Shown piece after piece: positions 1 through 5,025 of a stretch of DNA of 5,025 nucleotides. Below the pieces are notes generated by a model, which saw only the letters and a program-made list of their open reading frames with translations, was not told the origin of the DNA and ran no database searches. The stretch's first letter is position 1, and every line of letters begins with the position of its first letter. The DNA lies in contig JASHQV010000084.1 in NCBI GenBank assembly GCA_030038955.1, positions 1 through 5,025 on the forward strand, written 5' to 3'. The stretch is from Solirubrobacteraceae bacterium. GTDB lineage: Bacteria > Actinomycetota > Thermoleophilia > Solirubrobacterales > Solirubrobacteraceae. Made by a program: the position numbers and the translations under genes.

Positions 1-246
1 CTGGTCGACGCCGCTCGCGATCACGAAATCCACCGCCTGTCCGACGGTGAGGATCTTCGCCGCCTCCTCGTCCGAGATCCTCACGCCATAGGTGTCCTCC
101 AGCTGCTGCACCAGCGTGTAGAGATCGAGCGAGTCGGCCTCCAGGTCCTCCCGGAACCGCGTCTGCTCACCGATCGACGTCGGATCGAGCTCGAGCTCGT
201 CGGCGAGGTGTGCGCGAATCACTTCGAAGATCTGCTCGCGAGTCAT
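1..246 (-). CDS. acpP: Acyl carrier protein, C-terminal end cut by window edge
   Basis: Small acidic cytosolic protein that carries growing acyl chains as thioesters on a 4'-phosphopantetheine arm for fatty acid synthesis and supplies acyl-ACP to PlsX. The 82 visible codons from ATG cover nearly a full ACP. The attachment motif is A37-D38-S39-L40-D41, with Ser39 as the expected pantetheinylation site, followed by the usual helix (LVQQLEDTYGV), the acidic SDEEAAKI segment and the C-terminal TVGQAVDFV helix. No stop is reached before the edge, so only a few residues should be missing. The start ATG overlaps the plsX stop (ATGA), and a GGTGAG Shine-Dalgarno-like stretch sits just upstream inside plsX, which suggests translational coupling. 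The residues after the DSL motif read LYTLV where the common form is close to VELV, a mild variation. In related clusters the next gene is often rnc; it lies outside this window. Confidence 0.95.
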   Translation of the reverse strand, partial: MTREQIFEVIRAHLADELELDPTSIGEQTRFREDLEADSLDLYTLVQQLEDTYGVRISDEEAAKILTVGQAVDFVIASGVDQ

Positions 247-1292
247 CTGCTCACCGTATCCGTCGGCTCGGACGGGCTGTCGCCGTTGCGCTCGGGCGTC
301 GCGCGCAGCGCGCCCGCCTCCTGGAGTGCCTGTCTGGTCCTGCCGATCACGTCCTCCTCGACTCCTCTCACCGCCACCTCGATCGCTCGCGCAAAGCCGC
401 GCCGCGTGAACCGCCCGTGTGCCACCACGCCCATCTGCCGCAATCCGAGCATATAGGCGCCACCGGTGGTCTCGGGATCGATCTCTTGACGCAGTCCCTG
501 GACCGAAGGCGCCAGCAGGAAGCCGCCAACCTTGGCTCGCAGGGATCGCATCGCCGCTGCCCTGACCGCGACCATCGTGCGCCCGGACACCCCCTCGATC
601 AGCTTCAGCGTGATGTTGCCGACAAACCCGTCCATCACGACCACGTCGGCGACGCTCTCCATCACCTGGGTTCCCTCGATGTTGCCGACGAAGTTCAGTC
701 CAGACCCCGCGGAGCCCGACAGACGCTCGTGGACCTGTTTGAGCTCAGGCGTACCCTTGCCCGGCTCCTCGCCGTTGGACAGGAGCGCCACCCGCGGGTC
801 GTCGAATCCGAGCACGGACTGGGCGAACGCGGATCCCATGTGGGCGAACTGGACGAGATGCTCGGGGCGGCAGCTGACGTTCGCACCGACGTCGAGCAGC
901 AGCACGGGCCGGTCACCGGGCCGCGGAATCGGCAGCGCCAGCGCCGGGCGGTGGATTCCGCCCGCGCGACGCAGGTTGAACAGCCCGGCGGCGAGCGCCG
1001 AGCCGGTCGATCCGCCGGACACGAGCGCCTGCGCGCGACCGTCGGCGACCGCTCTGGCGGCCTGCACGATCGACGCATCGGGCGTGGATCGGACAGCGAA
1101 GGCAGGGTCGCTGGCCTTGGCGATCGAGACCGGTGCGTCGGTGACCTCGACGCCATCGGCCTGCGGGCCGATGGCGTGAGCATCGGCGAACAGCAGCACG
1201 TGGATGCCGCCGGCGGCCGCGAGCGCAGCGCCCGCAGCGACCTCCTCCGGGCCTAGATCGGCCCCGTTGCCATCAACGGCAACCGTCACCAT
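243..1292 (-). CDS. plsX: Phosphate acyltransferase PlsX
   Basis: Converts acyl-ACP plus phosphate to acyl-phosphate, the acyl donor for PlsY in phosphatidic acid synthesis; a peripheral membrane-associated enzyme. The 349-residue length fits the family. Recognisable family blocks in order are VAVDGNGADLGPEEVAAGA (residues 4-22), VSGGSTGSALAAGLF (91-105), LLDVGANVSCRPEHLVQFAHMGS (132-154), LSNGEEPGKG (171-180), LNFVGNIEG (199-207), VVMDGFVGNITLKLIEG (218-234), and GGAYMLGL with AHGRF (277-295). Several blocks depart from the usual consensus. The N-terminal D-x-x-G-G-D is D-G-N-G-A-D, and the usual SAGNTGA is SGGSTGS. The last ~20 residues are a hydrophilic tail. The start is 9 bases after the rpmF stop with no strong Shine-Dalgarno, which suggests coupling to rpmF translation; the stop overlaps the acpP start. 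Identity is firm; the effect of the substitutions is unknown. Confidence 0.95.
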   Translation of the reverse strand: MVTVAVDGNGADLGPEEVAAGAALAAAGGIHVLLFADAHAIGPQADGVEVTDAPVSIAKASDPAFAVRSTPDASIVQAARAVADGRAQALVSGGSTGSALAAGLFNLRRAGGIHRPALALPIPRPGDRPVLLLDVGANVSCRPEHLVQFAHMGSAFAQSVLGFDDPRVALLSNGEEPGKGTPELKQVHERLSGSAGSGLNFVGNIEGTQVMESVADVVVMDGFVGNITLKLIEGVSGRTMVAVRAAAMRSLRAKVGGFLLAPSVQGLRQEIDPETTGGAYMLGLRQMGVVAHGRFTRRGFARAIEVAVRGVEEDVIGRTRQALQEAGALRATPERNGDSPSEPTDTVSR

Positions 1293-1301
1293 GAGCCAGC
1301 G

Positions 1302-1490
1302 CTAGTCGAGCGACTGGTCCGGCGTGATCACCTCGCGCCCCCGGTAGTACCCGCACACCGGACAGACGCGATGGGGCAGACGTGGGCTGTGGCACTGCGG
1401 GCACGCATTCAACCGCGGCGCGCTCAGCTTGTGCGTCGCGCGGCGCTTGCTGGTGCGCGCGTGTGACTGCTTCTGCTTGGGAACCGCCAT
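1302..1490 (-). CDS. rpmF: 50S ribosomal protein L32, zinc-ribbon form
   Basis: Structural protein of the large ribosomal subunit. The 62-residue product starts with the typical MAVPKQKQSHARTSKRRATHKL segment, in which the initiator Met and the basic N-terminus match bacterial L32. It then has a four-cysteine zinc ribbon (Cys30, Cys33, Cys43, Cys46) around a central Pro-His-Arg-Val, and ends in GYYRGREVI plus a short tail. All four cysteines are present, so this is the zinc-binding rather than the zinc-free paralogue type. The open frame extends far upstream, but the family N-terminus fixes the start at this ATG, and a GGAG Shine-Dalgarno (1495-1498, minus strand) lies 4 bases before it. It sits between the DUF177 gene (80 bases upstream) and plsX (9 bases downstream), the standard arrangement for this cluster. 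Confidence 0.97.
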   Translation of the reverse strand: MAVPKQKQSHARTSKRRATHKLSAPRLNACPQCHSPRLPHRVCPVCGYYRGREVITPDQSLD

Positions 1491-1570
1491 GGCGCTCCAA
1501 GAGGCTAGCAGGAGCCAGCGGTCCGACCAGCCATCCGCCGGCGGGCCCAGTTGCCCGTCCCGCAACGTCC

Positions 1571-2104
1571 TCAACGATCGAGCGGCGGCTTCACGACGAT
1601 CTCCGACAACGCCTGTAACCGCGGGTCGCGCGGCGGCTCGTGGTGGTGCTCGGCGCCGGCGGCGTTCAGGTTGGCGCCGCACTCCGGACACAGTCCGGCG
1701 CAGTCCGGCCGGCACAGCACGGTCGCGGGCAGCGCCAGTGCCAGCGCGTCGTGCGACCACGCGGAGATGTCGAGAACGCCATCGGCCAAGTAAGGGGAGT
1801 CGAGCTCCTCCACCCCACCGGGCTGCGAGACCTCGCGCGCGTCGACGTCGACGGTCACGACGGCCGCCTCGAGGCAGCGCATGCACGGGCCCTCGACGCC
1901 GGCGCTGAAGCGCACCCGCAGCGCGTATCCGGAGCCGGTGGTGAGTGACAGCTCGAGCCCGATCGGCACCAGCTGCGGGACCACGCGGTAGCGCTCGCCA
2001 CCGAGCTCCAGCGGCGCCGGAGCAGTGATCAGGTCGAGCCGGCGGCCTTCGCCGGGGCTCAGCTGCAGCCCCGGCAGCGCAAGCGTGTCGGTTCTCAGCG
2101 GCAT
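1571..2104 (-). CDS. yceD: YceD/DUF177 family cysteine-rich protein
   Basis: Member of the DUF177/YceD family, whose Escherichia coli and plant members are linked to 23S rRNA accumulation and large-subunit biogenesis; the molecular activity is not settled. The 177-residue form shows a beta-rich N-terminal half, then a CMRC pair (Cys74, Cys77) after FSAGVEGP, an acidic middle, and the family signature C-RPD-C-AGL-C-PE-C-GANLN (Cys131, Cys135, Cys139, Cys142). The six cysteines suggest metal binding, which is inferred. The C-terminus DPRLQALSEIV also fits the family. The frame is open upstream to 2239, but the extra 45 residues look unlike the family and run through the divergent promoter region, so the ATG at 2104 is preferred. 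Only a weak purine-rich stretch (CAGAGA) precedes it. It is the first gene of the rpmF-plsX-acpP cluster, so the main promoter should lie in 2105-2200. Confidence 0.88.
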   Translation of the reverse strand: MPLRTDTLALPGLQLSPGEGRRLDLITAPAPLELGGERYRVVPQLVPIGLELSLTTGSGYALRVRFSAGVEGPCMRCLEAAVVTVDVDAREVSQPGGVEELDSPYLADGVLDISAWSHDALALALPATVLCRPDCAGLCPECGANLNAAGAEHHHEPPRDPRLQALSEIVVKPPLDR

Positions 2105-2162
2105 CGTCTCTGAGCGTAGGGCCCACGCCGGAGTTAGTGACAGGATTGACGGGTGCCCGGGC

Positions 2163-2178
2163 GTGGAATCGATCCCAC
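2163..2178. promoter_or_regulatory. Imperfect 16-bp palindrome, candidate operator between divergent genes
   Basis: The sequence GTGGAATCGATCCCAC is an inverted repeat with a single mismatched pair (A2167 against C2174). It lies in the 207-bp gap between the start of the DUF177-rpmF-plsX-acpP cluster and the divergent phosphatase gene, about 60 bases upstream of the DUF177 start. Its symmetry and position would suit a dimeric repressor site that could act on either gene. No clear -35/-10 pair was identified around it and I do not recognise it as the site of a known regulator, so the role is inference only. A short palindrome GCCCGGGC (2155-2162) abuts it but is easily expected at this GC content. 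Confidence 0.3.
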
Positions 2179-2311
2179 CCCCGCTATGACACGAGACGCG
2201 CTGGTGGTACGGCGGTGTCACGACCGGGTGGGCGGCCAAGTCTGCGTCGGGACGCCGTCAAAGACGTCGACAATTCCGGCGTCGGCCCGGAGTGCTGCCA
2301 CACTCCTGCGA

Positions 2312-2836
2312 ATGTCCGAGTGGTTCCAGACATACGGGTTCGCCGACGTCGGCGAGAGGCTGGTGATCGGCGCCTGCCCGCTGGACGTTCGCGACGTGCG
2401 CGTGCTATCGCTGCTGCACATCGAGCGCGTGCTCAACCTGCTCATGGACGAGGAGTACCCACCGGGCGATCGCGAGCTGGTCGCGGCCGCGCTCGCGCAG
2501 GCGGACATCATCGAGCAGCGGCTGCAGACGATCGACCACGGACCCCTGCCCGAGTCTGTGCTCGATGCGGCTGTCGCGATCGTCGGCGGCTGGCTCGACG
2601 AGGGACTCCACGTCTACCTGCACTGCCGCGCCGGCTGGGAGCGCTCACCGACCGTGGCCGCAGCCGTGCTCGCAACCCGACAGCAGCTCGACCTGGACGA
2701 GGCGCTCGCCCAGGTCCACGCGCGCAAGCCCTCAGCCGCTCCGCTGCCCCAGCAGCTGGAGGATTTGCGGCACTGGTGGTGGGATCGGCAGCATCACCAG
2801 CTGAGTGCTGACCCAGGACGTGATTCGAGGTGGTGA
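2312..2836 (+). CDS. Dual-specificity / PTP-like cysteine phosphatase
   Basis: Probable cytosolic protein phosphatase of the cysteine-based dual-specificity superfamily, 174 residues. The active-site loop is unmistakable: H104-C105-R-A-G-W-E-R111-S112-P-T. Cys105 is the expected nucleophile, Arg111 the phosphate-binding residue and Ser112 the usual following hydroxyl. Asp75 in QTIDHGPLP sits 30 residues before the cysteine and is a good candidate general acid. Upstream, ERLVIGACP and IERVLNLLMDEEY match the early strands of the fold. Downstream, LDEALAQVHARKPSAAPLPQQLEDLRHW matches the helix and R-P-x-x-x-P segment of these phosphatases. The frame is open back to 2153, but that N-terminal extension looks random, so the ATG at 2312 was chosen. 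There is no clear Shine-Dalgarno, so a leaderless or weak start is possible. The substrate (phosphoprotein, nucleotide or phosphoinositide) cannot be told. It diverges from the DUF177 cluster and converges on rmuC. Confidence 0.82.
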   Translation: MSEWFQTYGFADVGERLVIGACPLDVRDVRVLSLLHIERVLNLLMDEEYPPGDRELVAAALAQADIIEQRLQTIDHGPLPESVLDAAVAIVGGWLDEGLHVYLHCRAGWERSPTVAAAVLATRQQLDLDEALAQVHARKPSAAPLPQQLEDLRHWWWDRQHHQLSADPGRDSRW

Positions 2837-3039
2837 TGCACTTCTTGTCGCTGCCTCCGCGGGCGAAAATCGACGGATAGCCCAGCGAATCTCGACCCGC
2901 GCACGCGAACGGAGGGGACGGGCCAGAACCGACGGGATGGACCGAGCAGCTCGCGGCGCCGCTGGCGATCCGCGCACGCGATCATCGGACCGAGGCGCCG
3001 TCGACGCTCACTCGGTGCGCCCCGCGGGCTGCCAAGGGC

Positions 3040-4419
3040 TCACTCGGCGGCGCGCAAGCGCCGCGGCGTCGCATCGTCGAACAGCGGCGCGGCTGGCGCC
3101 GCGGCCGCGGCACTGTCGTCGTCCCCGGCCGCCACCGGCTGCTCCTCCTCGACCACGTGGACGCTGCGCGCGCTGACCGTGACCTGCTCGAGCCCCGGCA
3201 GCTCCCGCTCCGCGGACACCGCCCCGTGCTCGGCGAACCGCCGTGCCTGCGGCAGCACCCGGGCTTCATACGAGCCAACCGCCTCGTTGTAGGCGTGGAC
3301 CGTGCTGTTCAGCCGCCTGCCGAGCGTCGCCATCAGCGTCGACAGCTTGACCAGCCGTCCATGCAGCTCGCGTCCGAGCTCGGAGATCGCCTCGGCCGAC
3401 TCGGCCACGCGCTCCTGCTGCCAGCCGTAGGCGACCGCGCGGAGGATCGCCAGCAGCGTCGTCGGGGTGGCGATCAGCACGCGCTTGGCCATCGCGTCCT
3501 CGATCAGCGCCGGATCGGCCTCCAGTGCCGCGCTGTACAGATGCTCGCCGGGCAGGAACAGCACGACGAAGTCGGGCGCCGAGTCGAGATCGGCCCAGTA
3601 CGCCTTGTCGGACAGCTGCTTGACGTGCTTGCGCAGCAGGCGCGCGTGGTCGTGCAGGTGCTGCTCGCGCATCTCCTCGTCGGCGGCCTCATAGGCGTCG
3701 AGCACGCCCTGCAGCGGCGCCTTGGCGTCGACGATCACGTGCTTGCCGCCGGGCAGGTTGACGATCAGGTCGGGCCGGAGCGGTGCGTCGTCTCCTCCCA
3801 GCGACGCCTGCTCGGCAAAGTCGCAGTGACGCACCATCCCGGCCAGCTCGACCACCTTGCGAAGCTGCATCTGGCCCCACTGGCCGCGCGCGTTCGGCTT
3901 GCGCAGGGCGGTGACGAGCGCGCCGGTCTCGGTCCGCAGCCGCTCGCCGGTCTCGTTCAGCGTGCGCAGCTGCGCCTCGAGGCGCCCGCGCGACTCGCGG
4001 CGCTCGCGATCGAGCGCGACCAGCTGGGCGTCCATCCGCCCCAGCTGCTCCGTGAGCGGCGACACCAGCTGCTCGAACGCGCGCTGGCGCTTGTCGAGAT
4101 CGCCCTTGGCCTCGGCCTGCGTCGCCTGCAGCTGCGTGCGGGCCAGCTCGCTCAGCTGCCGCATGCTGGCCTGCAGCGCTTCGGCGCTAAGCGCTTTGAA
4201 CGAGGTCGACAGCCGCTCCTGGGCGTCCTGCAAGGTGGCGAGCCGCTCCGCGGTCAGCTCGCGCTCATGCGCCAGCTCGGACTCGGCCTTGACCAGCTCG
4301 AGCTCGAGCTCGCCGACGCGCGCGGTCTGCGCGGCCAGCGCGCGCAGGCGGCCGCGCACCCCGGCGAGCACCAGGCCTGCGCCGGCCAGCAGTCCGATCA
4401 GCAGCCAGATCGCGTTCAT
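3040..4419 (-). CDS. rmuC: DNA recombination protein RmuC homologue
   Basis: RmuC-family protein, implicated in Escherichia coli in limiting recombination between inverted repeats; the core domain is considered nuclease-like. The 459 residues show an N-terminal hydrophobic segment (about 3-20, IWLLIGLLAGAGLVLAG) as a likely membrane anchor. A long charged alpha-helical coiled coil follows (about 25-165). The RmuC core comprises ARGQWGQMQLRKVVELAGM (177-195), RPDLIVNLPGGKHVIVDAKAPL (215-236), APDFVVLFLPGEHLYSAALEADP (281-303) and VLIATPTTLLAILRAVAYGWQQE (314-336). The D-x-K motif (Asp231, Lys233) is the expected catalytic-type signature. The last ~35 residues form an acidic then alanine-rich low-complexity tail. 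The frame is open upstream to 4572, but the ATG at 4419 directly precedes the membrane segment, so it is chosen. The 203 bases beyond its stop hold only a weak ACCGAG/CTCGGT hairpin (2989-3016) and no gene. Divergent from acyP. Confidence 0.92.
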   Translation of the reverse strand: MNAIWLLIGLLAGAGLVLAGVRGRLRALAAQTARVGELELELVKAESELAHERELTAERLATLQDAQERLSTSFKALSAEALQASMRQLSELARTQLQATQAEAKGDLDKRQRAFEQLVSPLTEQLGRMDAQLVALDRERRESRGRLEAQLRTLNETGERLRTETGALVTALRKPNARGQWGQMQLRKVVELAGMVRHCDFAEQASLGGDDAPLRPDLIVNLPGGKHVIVDAKAPLQGVLDAYEAADEEMREQHLHDHARLLRKHVKQLSDKAYWADLDSAPDFVVLFLPGEHLYSAALEADPALIEDAMAKRVLIATPTTLLAILRAVAYGWQQERVAESAEAISELGRELHGRLVKLSTLMATLGRRLNSTVHAYNEAVGSYEARVLPQARRFAEHGAVSAERELPGLEQVTVSARSVHVVEEEQPVAAGDDDSAAAAAPAAPLFDDATPRRLRAAE

Positions 4420-4431
4420 CGTCCGAGTGAT

Positions 4432-4478
4432 GATCCGCTTCGGACCGGATGGATCCGCTTCGGCCCGGACGGAAGCGG
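4432..4478. repeat. 20-bp-period direct repeat plus inverted third box in the rmuC/acyP divergent promoter region
   Basis: Two 19-base copies, GATCCGCTTCGGACCGGAT (4432-4450) and GATCCGCTTCGGCCCGGAC (4452-4470), differ at two positions and repeat with a 20-base period, close to two helical turns. A third, inverted copy of the core, CGGAAGCGG, follows at 4470-4478. It could pair with the second copy as a stem (CCGCTTC 4455-4461 with GAAGCGG 4472-4478, loop of 10). The array lies 13 bases upstream of the rmuC start and 21 bases upstream of the acyP start, so it fills the only available promoter space for both genes. A regulator binding array or a structured leader of acyP would both fit; neither is proved. 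No clear -35/-10 boxes were seen. Confidence 0.6.
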
Positions 4479-4499
4479 TCGATCTGCAACGATGCTTGC

Positions 4500-4778
4500 A
4501 TGGCGGAGGACGCGGTCGCCCGCAGGCTCGTGATCCATGGACGCGTGCAGGGCGTGTTCTTCCGCGCCACACTGCGGGGCGTGGCCGAGCAGGCAGGGGT
4601 CGGCGGCTGGGCGGTGAACCGCGCCGACGGCACCGTGGAGGTGCTGCTCGAGGGGTCGGTCGAGGCGGTCGAGCGCGTCACCGAGTTCGCCCATCAGGGA
4701 CCGGAACACGCACACGTCGAGCGGGTGGAGGTCAGCGACCGCACCCCGGAGGGCCGGGCGCGGTTCGAGATCCGCTGA
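4500..4778 (+). CDS. acyP: Acylphosphatase
   Basis: Small cytosolic enzyme that hydrolyses carboxyl-phosphate bonds in acyl phosphates such as acetyl phosphate. The 92-residue length is typical. Family signatures are VIHGRVQGVFFR (11-22), whose glycine/valine-rich loop ends in the catalytic Arg22, and GWAVNRADGTVEV (36-48), with the catalytic Asn40. EFAHQGPEHAHVERVEV (62-78) is the usual GP-x-x-A-x-V segment, and F89 lies in the C-terminal strand. An ATG at 4449 in the same frame would add 17 arginine-rich residues lying within the repeat array, so the ATG at 4500 is preferred; it has no obvious Shine-Dalgarno. The start codon is at the end of a TGCAA-(6)-TTGCA inverted repeat (4485-4500). 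The gene diverges from rmuC. PlsX in the same window makes acyl-phosphate, but the two genes are too far apart to claim a functional link. Confidence 0.94.
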   Translation: MAEDAVARRLVIHGRVQGVFFRATLRGVAEQAGVGGWAVNRADGTVEVLLEGSVEAVERVTEFAHQGPEHAHVERVEVSDRTPEGRARFEIR

Positions 4779-4871
4779 GCTGCAGCCGGGGATCCGTCAG
4801 CCCGACCCGGTTCGAGCTCCACTGAACAACCCGCGCTGAAGGCCGACGAGGCGGCTCTCAGGGCGCGCGAA

Positions 4872-4924
4872 CGTGCTCTAGCGCGCAAACTGGACCAGCA
4901 GCCGGTGATTTGCGCGCAGGAACA
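4872..4924. repeat. Hairpin repeat unit 1 (tandem 60-bp element)
   Basis: First of two tandem copies with an exact 60-base period. It begins CGTGCTCT, followed by a perfect 9-bp inverted repeat, GCGCGCAAA (4881-4889) with TTTGCGCGC (4909-4917), around a 19-base loop, and ends AGGAACA. The flanks TGCTCT and AGGAACA can also pair partly (U-A, G-C, U-A, C-G and one G-U), lengthening the stem. An ATTTT run follows (4927-4931), so a role as an acyP transcription terminator is possible though not classic. A degenerate half-site, GGCTCTCAGGGCGCGCGAA, lies just upstream (4853-4871). The stretch 4779-4871 contains no other recognisable feature. Confidence 0.7.
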
Positions 4925-4931
4925 TGATTTT

Positions 4932-4984
4932 CGTGCTCTGGCGCGCAATCCAGCGAGTCAGCGTCCAGATTGCGCGCAGGAACA
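4932..4984. repeat. Hairpin repeat unit 2 (tandem 60-bp element)
   Basis: Second copy, with the same CGTGCTCT start and AGGAACA end. The inverted repeat is GCGCGCAATC (4941-4950) with GATTGCGCGC (4968-4977), 10 bp perfect around a 17-base loop. Compared with unit 1 the outer halves are almost identical while the loop has diverged. The ninth stem pair has changed on both sides, from A-T (4889/4909) to T-A (4949/4969), so pairing is kept. This suggests a selected hairpin of the REP/BIME kind rather than a simple recent duplication. The remaining 41 bases to the window edge show no gene; CGTGCCCGAG at 5001 is only a loose resemblance to a unit start. Confidence 0.7.
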
Positions 4985-5025
4985 GGTCGACGCCGCTGTT
5001 CGTGCCCGAGCCCTCCGCGGGGCAT

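Noticed and set aside
210..1256. Long plus-strand open frame (348 codons) opposite plsX
   Set aside because: Arg/Gln/His-rich translation without recognisable domains; it mirrors the third-position GC bias of the well-supported plsX on the other strand.
1535..1544. Perfect 10-bp palindrome CCGCCGGCGG between DUF177 and rpmF
   Set aside because: Composed only of G and C in a very GC-rich region, so expected often by chance; no further symmetry around it.
1491..2126. N-terminal extension of the rpmF frame to 274 residues
   Set aside because: The L32 family always starts at MAVPK; the extension is arginine-rich, overlaps the DUF177 gene in another frame, and a good GGAG site precedes the internal ATG.
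2153..2311. 53-residue N-terminal extension of the phosphatase
   Set aside because: It does not look like protein sequence of this family, and it runs through the divergent promoter region and the palindrome.
2989..3016. ACCGAG/CTCGGT hairpin between the phosphatase and rmuC as a bidirectional terminator
   Set aside because: The stem is only 6 bp with a 16-base loop, there is no U-tract on either strand, and alternative pairings compete at this GC content.
3157..4533. Long plus-strand open frame (458 codons) opposite rmuC
   Set aside because: Low-complexity Leu/Arg/Gln translation running antisense to clear RmuC motifs; a GC-driven shadow.
4694..4948. Minus-strand open frame of 84 codons over the acyP end and hairpin repeat
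   Set aside because: Cys/Arg/Ser-rich translation that is half antisense acyP and half repeat; no start signal or family.
4872..4984. CRISPR array
   Set aside because: Only two units; the repeats are inverted half-sites around a short centre and no cas gene is present.

Overview
The window is very GC-rich and densely coded. Its composition, the DUF177(yceD)-rpmF-plsX-acpP gene order, a zinc-ribbon form of ribosomal protein L32 and a divergent PlsX together suggest an actinobacterium-like chromosome, perhaps a Thermoleophilia/Solirubrobacterales-type lineage. The lineage is an inference from gene order and composition, not from a search. Nothing in the window looks like a mobile element, CRISPR array, tRNA or rRNA.

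Left part (1-2104, minus strand): a four-gene cluster reads right to left. It runs from a YceD/DUF177 cysteine-rich protein to ribosomal protein L32 (rpmF), the phosphate acyltransferase PlsX, and acyl carrier protein (acpP), which is cut by the left edge. plsX and acpP overlap in an ATGA, and rpmF and plsX are 9 bases apart. This is the classic cluster linking ribosome assembly to fatty acid and phospholipid synthesis. ACP carries the acyl chains, and PlsX converts acyl-ACP to acyl-phosphate for the first step of phosphatidic acid synthesis.

Middle (2105-3039): a divergent intergenic region holds a 16-bp imperfect palindrome. It is followed on the plus strand by a 174-residue cysteine phosphatase of the dual-specificity/PTP type with a clear HCRAGWERS active-site loop. 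A non-coding stretch of about 200 bases then separates it from the convergent rmuC; I see only weak hairpins there.

Right part (3040-5025): rmuC (minus strand) and acylphosphatase acyP (plus strand) are transcribed away from each other. The 80-bp gap between them contains a 20-bp-period direct repeat plus a third, inverted copy of its CCGCTTC core. Downstream of acyP, 4779-5025 carries no convincing gene. It does hold two tandem copies of a 60-bp hairpin repeat with conserved stems, a compensatory base-pair change and diverged loops. This is the most interesting unexplained structure in the window.

The long open frames opposite plsX and rmuC are shadows created by high GC and are not annotated.
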